NCBI GenBank assembly: GCA_038093975.1
Contig: JBBPTG010000064.1
Span: forward strand, 62,001 to 126,000
Source: Chalciporus piperatus
Lineage: Eukaryota; Basidiomycota; Agaricomycetes; Boletales; Boletaceae
Direction: 5' to 3'
Length of the DNA stretch: 64,000 nt
Part shown: positions 1-10,684 of the stretch, one piece after another
Numbering within the stretch: the first letter of the stretch is position 1
Layout: each line of letters starts with the position of its first letter
The notes under the pieces: model-generated
Databases searched by the model: none
The model's input: only the letters and a program-made list of their open reading frames with translations
What the model was told of the DNA's origin: nothing
Translations under genes and position numbers: made by a program

Positions 1-617
1 TCTGCAAGTTCGTTGTCTTTCAGGATGAACGCTGGTAGGGACCAGCGCCCTTTTCCGATGAATGGAAGTCGGTGATCGGAGAGCCGGACGGATACAAGTT
101 GGTGGTCAGTAGAGATCCCGGGGGGTGATATCTTCCAATCATTGCTGAAGGTAGCAAACTCGGGGGTTATGTATATTCTGTCTATTCGCGATTGTCGTCC
201 GCCTTGGGCAACCGATTGAGCGAAGGTGAACTCGATGGAGTCAGGGTTTTCTGTCCTCCATCCGTCTATGAGGTGGAAATGGTTCTTTAGCTCCGTTAAG
301 GAGTCAACGGCTCCACAGCAGTCGGGGTGTGGGGGAATACGGTCTAGTGCATCCTCGACAAGGTTGAAGTCGCCTAGCACAACTTGTGGGCGAGGTATGT
401 TGTCCTCCTGTATTCGTGCGAGGGTGCTTTTCCAGAACGCTTGATTTTCGGATGCGTCGTTCGGAGCATATATGGTGAGGATGTTAATCTTTTCTTCTTT
501 ATGCCACGGGATGCGGATAAGGAGAGCACGGCCGGGGACTATTTCGTATTTAGCGATACCTTGTGAGTTAGTGAGCTGTTTGTTTATGACGAAAGCGACT
601 CCTTTCGCGTTGGTTCA
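1..617 (-). pseudogene. LINE ORF2, middle/C-terminal part of the endonuclease domain (partial)
   Basis: Read on the minus strand, this encodes the second part of an exonuclease-endonuclease-phosphatase domain. Visible hallmarks are a GDFNLVEDALDR block, an SRIDRIYIT block and the catalytic-type STDHQLVSVRL block near the left edge. These match the Asp/Asn, Asp and Asp-His catalytic positions of AP-like endonucleases that nick target DNA for target-primed reverse transcription. It is the continuation of the domain start at 7803-8270; the two were separated by the Plavaka insertion. The frame does not join cleanly across the insertion with a simple 2-bp duplication removed, so this copy is probably dead. 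Confidence 0.8.
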
Positions 618-620
618 AAT

Positions 621-669
621 CAGGAAAAACCTCCCGCGGGAACTCGCGGCAAAGGCATGAAATTCCACG
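621..669 (+). repeat. Left terminal inverted repeat of the Plavaka element
   Basis: 49 bp beginning CAGGAAAAACCTCCCGCGGG, perfect reverse complement of 7754-7802. It contains the small palindrome CCCGCGGG, and the adjoining subterminal sequence repeats motifs like AATTCCACG and AATTCACGC, possible transposase-binding sites. Confidence 0.93.
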
Positions 670-892
670 AAATTTCATGCAATTCACGCAAAATCACGCA
701 TTACAACTTATTTACATTAAATTTGTTTCTGTGATCCAAGCATGACATAGTGTGGTTTGAATCCGAGTCCTGAATGCTTTTCCGTTTGAGCATGATGTCA
801 TCGTGCTCAAAGAAAAAAGCAGTGACACAGTGACATTGTGACACCTACACAGTTACTCCGTAGTGACATTGTAACAACATTGCAGCATATGA

Positions 893-3800
893 CTATATAA
901 TTGTTATGTATGCATGCCTGTCAGTGAATGGATTAACGAAGAAAATCTTGCATTTATCAAGCACATTGCTACTCGACCAATCCACGGGCGCGACCTTCCC
1001 GAATCGCGGAATAAGATGAACACTCCGATGAATATCTTCCACGGAGATGATGCTGCACAATGCTTGCCCATCCCGCAGCTGGCGAGTGACTTTGTACATG
1101 CCGTGATGGCGTTCCGGTGTGTTGGTAAACTGCGAAAACCATTCAACGTATGCTAGGTGTGTCGGAATTTGGTCGTGGATTTCTGGAGGAAACAATGCCC
1201 GGCGAGCCTTCTCTGATAGCGTAAAAATGAGTCGCACTTGCGCCACTCGATAACCTAGTAGTGATGGTCTTCAGCCTGCTATACAGCCAGCAGTAGCGCA
1301 TGATCACTTACCTTCAACACCCACATTCCCCCCTTCGCTGACCTTCACGAGTACGGTGTCAAATCGACCCGGGATACCCTTTCCCCTCTTATCACAGCGC
1401 TGTGGATGGCAATGTATCGCATCCACTGTTTTGTCATCCTCGTAGCCCAGCGCATCCACAGCATGAAACTTGGCCTTGTGAAAAACGGCGACAGAGCCAA
1501 ACGGGATGATCACGTTCGCAGCCGCACGTTCAAGCTGCGTCTGCGTGAGCGCGGGCTGCTGCAAACGGGTGACAAATCGGCAAAGAGCTGCAAGGAAGAA
1601 GGTGGCGTGATAGTCGTCCACAAGCTTGTTGAACGTGACGGCCTTGACGGTCGGGTGCTTGGGCATCACGGTTTGTCGAGCATACACCAGGTCTGGTGGA
1701 ACACGTTGCTGCCGAGGTGGGTTACCTTTGCGACGCCACTCGACGAAGCTGTTGTGCCAGCCCAACTTCTCTCGCCGCTCCAACCACTTGGTCATTTGGT
1801 AGTACTCTTCTTTGTGATTAGTCGCACGATACGCCTCCTTAGCGAAATCTATATGCAAGCGCTCGGTGTACTCGGTGGTATAGTTGTCTGTCGTCCCGAA
1901 GTGTTGGATCATGTCGACATAGTGTCGTAGTGAATGGAGTTTGGGGAGATTGAAATTCGTGCGGATGCCGAGTGCGATGAAGATATCCTTGTTCGCATGA
2001 AAGCGCTGCAGGGAGTCGTCGAGGAGGCGTAAGGTGTCGGTCGTGTGGCAGGGATATTGTGACAAGTAGATGAAGTCGAGGAGTCCTCGTGTAGCGCCGA
2101 GCAAACGGGCGGGGTGTAATCCACCAGGGAGCGGGATGTCAATCACGATACCGAGGAGAAATCGGCAAATTTGATTGTGTTCGGCCCCGCTGAGGCGCGA
2201 GAGAGATGTGATCCCTTTCATGAATAGTCGGATGTTGTGATTGGGTGGGAGACGACGGCAACGGGCGTCGATCTCTAGTTCGCTAAAGCAACCTTTGATC
2301 CAAGCGAGGAGGTGCTTCAAGATACCCTGGTACAGTTGGTGCAGTACGTCAGGGGTGATGGACCGGAAGATATCGAGGTGGGGATGATCTTGCCAGAATG
2401 GCCTGTATATGGGCTTCATACGAAGCACTCGACACGCCTGTGTGCATTGCACATAATCTTCGTCGAACAGCTCGAGAGCCTCGAGAACCGCCGCGAGATC
2501 TCGGAATTGAGCGGGTGCGTCTTCACTCTCTCGCAGGTCGGATGGGATATGACACTTCGGACAGTCCCCTGATATAATCCCAGTCACGAGAACCTGTTCT
2601 GGATAGTCACCACAGTAACAAGCCACAATAGGGTGGACTCGCCGAATGACACCATCTCCACTCGCCATCTCCACTCCAGAACGGCTGGCTTCCCTGATCG
2701 GCTCGAGTATATCACGCATACATGCGTGAAAGAGATTTGTCGCTGCTCGCCGCCGAGCCGCCTTATTGTCCATATGCTCCAATCGTGTCACTGGAAGATA
2801 CGCAAGAAGAATCCAGCCTCCGCGCGAGGGCTTACGGCGAATATCCTTCGGAATATTTCCGATCGAGAGGTAAACAGGATAGCAGGACTTGTTGCGGAAC
2901 ATCGTGACTTGTGTCTTGTCCGACGATAAGATAAGTGGCACGATGGTCGCACCTGGTCGCTCTTGCTCCAGCGTCTTCTATGTCACCGTCAGCACCCCAA
3001 CGAAGCCAAGTGGACCACAGAATACCTACCTGTGTGTTCCACCACCAATCACCAGTATGCATATCGTAGTACATTCTATTTGTACGCTCGTCATTGGTGT
3101 AGTGTCGTTCGGGTTCGAAAACGAGATGGTGGGCATACTGAGGGTCACCGTACAGCGCACGAACGCACTGCATGATGTCACGAGTGAAAAAATCAAAACC
3201 CTCGCCCGCCACTACTACCTCCTTACGAATGAAGGCAGGCCGTCTTATCGGCAGCGCATCGACCAGCTTGTCGAGCTCGCGCGTGTTCTTATAAGAGAGC
3301 CTGAGAGCCTCATGGACCTGTTCGAGTCGTCAACCAATTGTCACCTCATGAGGTTATATTATAAACTGGACATACCCCTTCAATTTGTAGTAACTCCGTA
3401 AATGCTGTTGCGCCTGGGCCTCGCAGTTTAGCCCAGTGTGCTATTTCGTAGTCCATGCGGGAGGCAAACGGAGCGTAAATATTGGTTGTCGTTGACGCGC
3501 CGAGTTCGGTTTGATAAGTGGCAAAGGCAGAATGCTGTTGCCGTGCAATCGGTCGTCCGGGCTGACCACGGGGAAAGCGACGAATGATGGGGTTGGTAGA
3601 TGATCCGAGTGCTATTTGTGCATTGCGACCATCATTCGCCTCAGGGCCTTCAAGTTCATATGCTTGAGCTGCTGCGTTTCCGTGCAAAACATCGCCACCA
3701 TCGAGTTCCTCAGGAACCTGAGGAAGATTGTCTATTTCTTCTCGAATGGGCTCCCACCCATCCTCCAACTCAGCATTGTCCGCTTCTTCAAACTCCTCCT

Positions 3801-4415
3801 CCGACTCATCAGAAATGTCGGGTGAATCAGGAGGCTGTGGGTGATTGTGGCTGGGCACGCCTGATCCAAGTCCTCGATTAGAATAATAATGGACTTGCAT
3901 CTTGTATTAACGTACCCTCAGGCTCTTGGATGCCATCTCGGAGACCGCCAACGTCCTCACGGATCGGCAAATCATCATCTTCGTAGGGCAGCCAGTGGTT
4001 GTCACCGGCTGCATCTGATGCGGCATCCGAGTCCTTGGTTAGTATAATGTAGTCAACTTAAAACTTAAAACTAATAATAACTTACGCTCTTGCATGTCGT
4101 CGTCTTCGTTGTCTCCGAGTCGCTCACTGTCGTTGTCTCCGAGTCGTTCATTGCCGTCATCTTCATAGTCTTCCATTGAATTTGCATGTATGATGTCCAT
4201 CCCTGCCACATTATCAGGGGCATGAGTTCGATTTTGATCGGGTAGAGAAAGTACTCACTATCCAAGTCATCGTCATCCGAGTCGTCGTTAGTGTCCAGGG
4301 ATGCATTGCGGATGCGATTATATTCCCTCACACAAGGAGGATTGGTTGTAAGCGCTAGATGGCGAGAGTAACCCGCAAGCGAGAACGATCTGTGGCAGGC
4401 TGGACAGGTGCTCAT
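893..4415 (-). CDS. Plavaka transposase
   Basis: Multi-exon minus-strand gene starting at the ATG at 4415. The N-terminus has a zinc-finger-like segment (CPACHRSFSLAGYSRH, Cys-x2-Cys...His) usual for Plavaka proteins, followed by an acidic linker. The core has the family signatures MHTGDWWWNTQ (about 3040), LILSSDKTQVTMFRNKS (about 2900) and YLSIGNIPKDIRRKPS (about 2850), then a long catalytic region to about 1304 and a last exon to the stop at 893. The core has no internal stop. It would cut and rejoin DNA at the terminal repeats of this element. The second-to-third exon junction (about 4030-4090) does not join in the expected frame by simple GT-AG rules, so a small frame lesion or a misread exon there is possible. 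Family assignment is firm; activity is unproven. Confidence 0.85.
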
Positions 4416-4834
4416 GAGTGACTTGGTGAGAGTTGCGAGCAGGTGAGCTCAGACTTAGCAGATTGCTAGTAAGAAAGACCTGCTCGATCCCCCAAAAATA
4501 TCACTGACTCGGATCCCTTACGACCGATCCCCCGAATTTGATTGCTAATGTCTTGTCAGTTGCAGGGGGGAAACCCGACAGCGAGAAATGATACCCCCCA
4601 AAATTATTACCATCGTGATCATGACGGGCCGGTGTCACCTACGAGCTGAAGCTGGGGAGCGATCGGAGCCTGAGACACTCGGACATGCCAATTCGGAGGG
4701 GGTACCTGTAGATTATATTTTGATGTGAGGATCGCATCTGCCACGAGCGCCTCATTAAATTTTTTCCTCACCTCTTTTATTCTCTACCATTGATCCCCCC
4801 GGTGAAATCGACTCAGCCTGCATCGCCAACACGA
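4416..4834. promoter_or_regulatory. Divergent intergenic region inside the Plavaka element
   Basis: About 420 bp between the start codons of the transposase (-) and the DUF6532 gene (+). No gene is seen. It must hold the upstream sequences of both element genes; it is locally rich in C-runs (several CCCCCC/CCCCCG tracts), and no specific site could be named. Confidence 0.4.
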
Positions 4835-7624
4835 ATGGACAACCCTACAAAAGATTCGAGCGGCCAATTGGCTCTCAGTCAGATAACTGCCCAGAAGAGG
4901 CTGGCCAAGAGATTGGCCAACGCAAATTCAACCGTTGCCCAGGACAACAATCCACAGCCAGTGGCCGCAGTCCCCCCAACGGACGAGACCAATCCTGAGG
5001 AGCATGTTGGACGTCAGTAATGCTTGTACTAATATAGCCTTAGGCAGTCACCTTGAAATTTTTTTGCTGACTATGGTCGGGTTAACTTGAATTTTCAGGA
5101 CCCTCTCGCAAAGCTAAGGCCGCTGCTCAAGAACATCGAGGTGAGATGCCTCCAGGCTGGCCATGGAAATTGACAGCAATTGTTTTGTACCATGACAGTC
5201 TGGCAAGCAGACCGCCCGACACGCAAGCGGCGCACAGCACCGATTTCTGATGAGGTTGAGACGGAAACACTCGGAAGCAAATCAAAACAACGACGTACCG
5301 TGACTGCTACCAGCGAGCCTGAGACTCAGACCACTGCACCGCCAGTGGTTAATCCGAGTCGAAACCTGAACAAGGGCAACGGTGAGTCTGCAACGGTATA
5401 GTAGGAAAAGAATCACTGGCACCGACTCGGAGTCAAACTGACCTTGCCTTGATGTAGAGAACACTGGCAGCAGTGTGTCGGAAGCCGCTCTGAATGGCAA
5501 AGACGGAAAACGCCGTGCCTCGAGGAAGAAGCAAGGTGCGTAACTCTTTGCATGGGATGACATCAGCGCCACCGCCAAGGCCGCACGCCTTTGCCTGGCT
5601 TGTCTCACAACATCTTGTCTTCTCTTCCACCACAGGTGCGCCCATGGGAAAACCACCAAAGCTCCATGGTCCCTCAACTGCTGGCAATGTCTCCGGGACG
5701 AAGAAACATCAAGTCTCTCTAGGGGCAAGGCTTGACCATCTCTCTGACGCCGCTGATGATAGTCAGCCTGAGCTTGAGGCTGATGCAAGTGACCAGCAGT
5801 CAAACCCGGAAGGTACTGAAGATGAAGGCGATGGAACCGGCGAAAGCAACGATGAATTGCTATGCTCACTGAGCAGCAACCCAGCTAAGCTCAAGAGGAT
5901 GCTAGCTGACGAGGTGAGTATTGACAACTTGAACTAGATCGAGTTCTTACTCAAGGGTGTTTGCGGGTACTCGCACCAGGTACCTTCTGTGGGGGCAACC
6001 AAAAACTCGAGCATTGCAGGCCATCCAGCCAAACCTGTACCGACAACGGCAACTCACTCGGACGCAAGACTGACGATGGATAATGTTGACGCAAATCACT
6101 CCGAGTCCCAGTTGAAGGTAAGACCATTTTTTTGGTAGGTGCTCTCGAGTCACGGCTCGAGCAACTGATGCGGTCGAGGATGTGTAGAAGGACCCATCCA
6201 GGACAAAGGCTGCACGTCGTGCATTGGAGGAGCCCAGAGTCGTGTCCATGACGACTCAGAAGCGTGAGGACCCGACGACCACTGTGTCCTTGGCGGATGC
6301 ACGATACCAGTTGAAGGAAGAAGACGCTGAAGGGCCGGGTTTCTCAAATGATGGAGAGACCACAGACAACTTGAAGACAGGTAAGGCTGCGAGAACTTGG
6401 AGAACTATGCACAAAGGGCGCTAACTTCCGTTGAACCTACTAGTACCAGTCAATCGGGTCTTCCACCCATCAACGAACCTCTTCTACGGCAAGGAAAATT
6501 CAGTTCCCCTCAAAGCACAGGTCGTCGCAATTCAAGGTGTCGTTCAAACCGCCATTGATATGTTTCTCAAGAGCATTACCTTTGACTGTGCCTTTCCCAC
6601 TTTCGGAGATAAACGCAAGATGTCCATCAAGGCCCTACGTGAGGCTGCGCGTGAGCGTGGAGAGCACGCTATAAGCTACCGCTTGCAGTGGGACCCGAAC
6701 TATGGCCCCGACCTGGCCTCGCTTGTAAGTCAGCCTTTTCATTGTAGACGCAAACTTTTCACTGACACAACCATTCTTTGGATACATCATGGGCGCCGGC
6801 ATGGGGATGGTAGCCTGAACACCGACTAGCTAACTTTCGTGCACACTTTATCAGGACCGCGAACCCGCTCGTCATTGCTGCGTACGGATTACGCAAGGGA
6901 TGTGGCAAGATCGTGACGGACCTTTTGTCCAGTGATCGGTTCATTTACCCTCTGACGAAGGCGGTAGGTGGTCCATAGTTCTCATCGTTGAAACGCCAAG
7001 GATCCTGAACTGTTGACAGGGTAATCCGATTCGTCATCTCCCGTTCCACAACGCTGCCATAGTGGATATCATTCGTGCATTGGTCTTTACGGGGACCGAG
7101 GCTTGGTCCCACCGTTATGAAGAAGACTTTGTCTCGATCCTAGATGACCCAAAGCAAGATGAACCTGAGATCCCTGCCGGGATGGTTGCTTTGGCAGCCA
7201 CTGCAGTAGGCCAAATCATTGTCCTCGGCGCTTTCACAATACTAATCCAACAATCCCATTGCAGGTCTACACAATACTCATAGAGTGGCGAAATGGCCAA
7301 GGACCCGCAGATCCCGATAAGGTCACGATGTCACCAGAGCAATCTCGGGGACCATATGCAAGGTTCGAACGGATGCTCAACCAAATTTGCTTCGGTGATA
7401 AGAAGACCGGACCATTGAAATACCACACGTTGATGGCGCAACTCTACAAGGATATCTTGTAAGTGCTGATGATTGGTACAGGGACATCCTGGTGCAGACT
7501 GCTCATCAACGAACACAGGAACACGGTCGATGAGAGGGTATCGTCGGACTATCGTGAATCATTTGCGCTTATGGACCTCGAGGCAATGCCAACTCAAATG
7601 GAGCCATATCTCGAGGATTTCTAA
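4835..7624 (+). CDS. DUF6532-type protein carried by the Plavaka element
   Basis: A many-exon plus-strand gene. The N-terminal half is low-complexity and charged (about 4835-6400), encoded in several short exons. The C-terminal half (about 6445-7620) has the DUF6532 pattern: a helix-rich start after FYGKENSVPLKAQVV, then FPTFGDKRKMSIKALREAARERG, the FHNAAIVDIIRALVF block (about 7048-7090), VALAATAVYTILIEWRNG across an intron at about 7205-7264, and a SPEQSRGPYARFERML block. The last intron is about 7459-7519 and the stop is at 7622. DUF6532 proteins are abundant in basidiomycetes and have no known function. Position inside the inverted repeats and divergence from the transposase indicate an accessory gene of the element. 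The exact start and the early exon joins are uncertain. Confidence 0.65.
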
Positions 7625-7753
7625 TAAATATGTAGTCTCGTCAAAGCAGAAAATGGTACTCATCTGTGCGATATTCGAAGGAATAGAGTGATATTTAAAA
7701 TGGACTTAAGTTATTGAGTGAATTCCCTAAATTCCGTGAATTGGATGAGATTG

Positions 7754-7802
7754 CGTGGAATTTCATGCCTTTGCCGCGAGTTCCCGCGGGAGGTTTTTCC
7801 TG
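7754..7802 (-). repeat. Right terminal inverted repeat of the Plavaka element
   Basis: Perfect reverse complement of 621-669. The inner side continues with imperfect similarity (AATTCACG-like motifs) for about 20 bp. Confidence 0.93.
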
Positions 7803-8270
7803 ATAAGTTTGTGAGGGCTCTATGGAGGGGATAACGTGTATTCGCTGCGAGAATCGCTCATTGAGTGTTTCCGCTTCCTCTTCGGATAGGTGGGTTTCCT
7901 GTAGTGCTAGAATACCAATTTTTTGGTCCCTTATGATCTGATTTATGTGGTGCCATTTATCGACTCCATGGTGGAAGCGTCCCCTCATGTTGAGTGTAGC
8001 AATTTTAATGTGCGCTTTCGTCTTCTTACGGCTCTGTGTTCGAGCTTCAAGGTTTCGTGGTAGCGTGGTTCGTCGATTCGACATGGTTCCCCTGGTCGCG
8101 GGGGTACCCCGTTGCGAGGCTCTTTGTAGGTCAGGGTTTTGGACCGTGGTACCCGATGTGGGCACCGGCACATTAGGTGCAGGGTTGTCTTGAGGAGTGG
8201 AAGAGTGTGTGCGAGACGACCTACCGTGATTCCCTCCGTCATTGGGGGCACGGCCGGCACTGGTACCCAA
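7803..8270 (-). pseudogene. LINE ORF2, N-terminal start of endonuclease domain (interrupted)
   Basis: Minus-strand open frame with a Ser/Thr/Pro-rich leader followed by the endonuclease start KIATLNMRGR (catalytic Asn region) and ILALQETHL (catalytic Glu). These are the first two motifs of AP-like LINE endonucleases; the later motifs lie at 1-617. Reading is cut at the Plavaka inverted repeat at 7802. No ATG is visible at the 8270 end of the frame, so the true ORF2 start may be elsewhere or come from reinitiation after ORF1. Confidence 0.75.
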
Positions 8271-8796
8271 GCCCCCTCTGGAGTTGGATGGTTGGGGGCC
8301 GTCGCCGAATTGTGGGGTACCTACACTAGAGTGGGTGTGAGTTTCTGCAGTTGTTTCTTACCCCCGAGTGCGACAACCACCGCATTCCCGGTTTGTGAGC
8401 ATTTCCCGGCTCCACGGGTGTAACTATGTCAGTGGGGATTAAGCAAACTTCGGTGGAGACGATAATCAGCTTCCCCGTGACTTCAGGATCTCTCCACGGC
8501 TCGTTACAGACCTAAATAGGTCTCCGTTTCAGTTGCATCCAAGGCTTTCCTACTCCCGTAAGAGTAGTAAATTTGGGCCTACGGTGATGCGGATAATTCG
8601 GACACCCCGGTTGGTGATTATCGGGTGCGCCTTCAGACTCCACATCTGGGCGCAGTGAACATGTGAGTGGGGTTTCAAAAAAGGGGTGGTTCATTCGTCA
8701 TGGTACTGTGTCTAGTACGTTCGTGAGTCTATAGGTAGTTGGATGGGGTTTGTCATAACGTATTCGTACGTCTATAGGCGGAACTTATGCATGCAG
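8271..8796 (-). other. Spacer between LINE ORF1 and ORF2
   Basis: No convincing gene. It lies downstream of the ORF1 stop on the minus strand and upstream of the recognisable ORF2 start, so it is internal LINE sequence, possibly with the true N-terminus of ORF2. Confidence 0.5.
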
Positions 8797-9999
8797 TCAG
8801 TAACGACCTCTGCCTCTTGGCCCACTGGAGCCCCGGCCTCTATTGGGAGATCTGCCTCCTCCTCGCGGAAAGTTCCTGGCTTTCCTTGGAGATTCTCCAA
8901 TATTCCCGTCACGTTCTATAATGGAAGCGTCTTCGTTGGAGTTGGCTTTAGGGCCGAACCATCCATGGATACGAAGGAGGGGGCACATCCCCGAGGGATG
9001 GTCGACTGACTTGCAGCCTACGCAAGTGAATTGGTTACCGTAGTCTTCGCATTGGAAGCGTAAGCCTCTGACGAGGGAGCAGAAGTCACGGAAATGGTCC
9101 ATGGTTAGCGCAGGGGGGGACTCGATGTAGATATTCCAGACCGTCTGGTGTTTGGTCGACATGTAGGACGGGTTGGCGATGACCAGACTGTCCACTCGGA
9201 TCGTATTGATCAGTGCAGTCGCCGTGGAGGCATCGGAGCTTAGATGTTCTCGTAGGAAGCGGGAGATTACGGGGGACATGAGTAGGGTCTGCTTGATGAT
9301 GACAGCGATCGCAGAGTTACTGGTCTCTGAGTCGGGGTAGGCGAAGTTTTCTAAGGTGCAGATGTACTGTGGGAGTGGTTGGTTGTATGGCACAAAGAGG
9401 CATGTGATCTCGGGGGATGAGCATACTGCGAGCCGGGTTAGGGCGTTGATGCAGGCTTCGGAGATACCCGAGATCAGGAAATGCCATGGAGGAGGGAGGC
9501 GTTCCTCCAGCTCCCGCTCAGCGGATGGGGTGCTAACGACGAGGTTCTGCGTTGCGACAGCGTCCCCGATGAGCTTGGTAATCACCTCCCGAAGTTTCGC
9601 TACGGTGCCCTGGGCATTTTCCTCATACTTCGCGCGGTAGATGCGTACCCAGGCCTTAGGACCTACTTTGACCGGCCAACGGAGGCGGTTCTCGTGCGAA
9701 ACGTTCCGCCAGACGGATTCCCCGAGCTGGGGAGACGGGAAACCGGTTGGGGGGGTGGCGGTGATCTTTAAGCCGCTTGGCATGGTGCGTACACCGTCCG
9801 TGGTCGTGCCTCCAAGTACGAGTGGTGGTACGGGTGGAGGGGGGTTTGTTGGTTGGGGGGGGTTGGGGGTGGGGTTGTGGTCTGACATGGCCATACGTTT
9901 AGCGCGAGAGGAGCTATCTGGGTCAGGAGTGGACCGAGGTGAGGATGGTTCGGGAGAGGAGGAAGAAACGGAGCGCTGTCGTTTCCTTCCTATATCCAT
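8797..9999 (-). CDS. LINE ORF1 gag-like protein with zinc knuckle
   Basis: Uninterrupted 400-codon frame starting at the ATG at 9999. The N-terminus is Ser/Pro-rich. A central region (SVWRNVSHENRLRWPVK onward) resembles ORF1 proteins of Tad1-like LINEs. Near the C-terminus is a zinc-knuckle motif, CVGCKSVDHPSGMCP (Cys-x2-Cys-x4-His-x4-Cys), followed by an Arg/Gly-rich tail suited to binding RNA. ORF1 proteins of this kind package the element RNA. It is intact here although ORF2 is broken. Identification rests on position upstream of an endonuclease ORF2 plus the zinc knuckle. Confidence 0.8.
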   Translation of the reverse strand: MDIGRKRQRSVSSSSPEPSSPRSTPDPDSSSRAKRMAMSDHNPTPNPPQPTNPPPPVPPLVLGGTTTDGVRTMPSGLKITATPPTGFPSPQLGESVWRNVSHENRLRWPVKVGPKAWVRIYRAKYEENAQGTVAKLREVITKLIGDAVATQNLVVSTPSAERELEERLPPPWHFLISGISEACINALTRLAVCSSPEITCLFVPYNQPLPQYICTLENFAYPDSETSNSAIAVIIKQTLLMSPVISRFLREHLSSDASTATALINTIRVDSLVIANPSYMSTKHQTVWNIYIESPPALTMDHFRDFCSLVRGLRFQCEDYGNQFTCVGCKSVDHPSGMCPLLRIHGWFGPKANSNEDASIIERDGNIGESPRKARNFPRGGGRSPNRGRGSSGPRGRGRY

Positions 10000-10650
10000 A
10001 GCTTTTATAGGTGATAACGATGTGGTTCCCTTTGACGAGATCAGGCTAGGTGGGTAACAGAGATCGGGTCGTCAGGATGGGTTATAACCTTTATCCTTCG
10101 TACTCCGCTCATTGTCGTTTGTTTTTCGAACCCGCTGTGATGCTGCGGCCCTTCATAAGATGACATGTTGCTTTGTTCTTTGTTCTCCATATGGGTGTAG
10201 GGGAAGGCTGACGCGTCCAGGGATGACGCGTTTCTTGGCCTCGTGGACGTGGCGAGTCAGAGGCGAGTGGCTCATTTTTGGCCTGGCCGGTTAATTGGTG
10301 GGTGCTGGTGGTCATGACGGTAGCTTCGAGATCACTCGTTTTATGGTTCCAGCAGGCTTCGGGGATTCATACGGTGGTTTACACGGGTTGTTCGTGCTCA
10401 GACGTTCTCGGTTCGGATGCTACTCAGCCTTGGTAGGCGTTCATTGTGTGGGGGAGGGACATGGGGGCTCTTCTTTAAGTACTTGGAGGGTTTGTAGATC
10501 TGTCTCTATGTGAGACGTACGCTGCTGGGGTAGTGGCAGCGTACCGAGGGCACCTTGGTAGTGGTGCCACTCTACCGTGAACATGGTGGTTCCGGTCCAA
10601 GAAGCCTGGGGTGACAGACGCGTTCACTAATAAACTATTACTACCATTAG
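10000..10650 (-). other. LINE 5' untranslated region
   Basis: About 650 bp upstream of LINE ORF1 with no convincing gene. It should carry the internal LINE promoter. Its outer end is estimated from the proximity of the MSH2 start codon at 10685. Short repeated units of the type CTATTACTACCATTAG occur at about 10635-10677 near the boundary. Confidence 0.5.
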
Positions 10651-10684
10651 TCTATTACCACCATTAGCTAGTCTATTGTGCAAG

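Larger units (their letters stand above)
621..7802. mobile_element. Plavaka-type DNA transposon, 7,182 bp, nested in the LINE
   Basis: Bounded by 49-bp perfect terminal inverted repeats starting CAGGAAAAACCTCCCGCGGG at 621 and ending with its reverse complement at 7802; the similarity continues imperfectly for about 20 bp more. It carries a minus-strand transposase gene (893-4415) and a plus-strand DUF6532-type gene (4835-7624) in divergent arrangement. Flanking bases are AT on both sides, compatible with a 2-bp target duplication, but this is too short to be proof. The flanks are two halves of one LINE endonuclease domain, which fixes the element limits independently of the repeats. Perfect inverted repeats and mostly open genes suggest a fairly recent insertion. 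Confidence 0.85.
1..10650 (-). mobile_element. LINE-like (Tad1-type) non-LTR retrotransposon, interrupted and cut by window edge
   Basis: A minus-strand element with the order 5' region, ORF1 (gag-like with a zinc knuckle), ORF2 starting with an apurinic-type endonuclease. The endonuclease is interrupted by a DNA transposon at 621-7802 and resumes at about 617-1, running off the left edge, so reverse transcriptase and 3' end are outside the window. This layout is known from Tad1-like fungal LINEs; the clade is inferred, since the reverse transcriptase cannot be seen. The 5' boundary is estimated at about 10.62-10.66 kb, just before the MSH2 start codon. No target-site duplication can be checked because the 3' end is missing. 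Confidence 0.8.

Noticed and set aside
750..890. tRNA gene (TTTGAATCC-like box near 757)
   Set aside because: No matching A box or acceptor stem pairing could be made.
1406..1930. Plus-strand 174-codon gene
   Set aside because: It is the antisense shadow of the Plavaka transposase.
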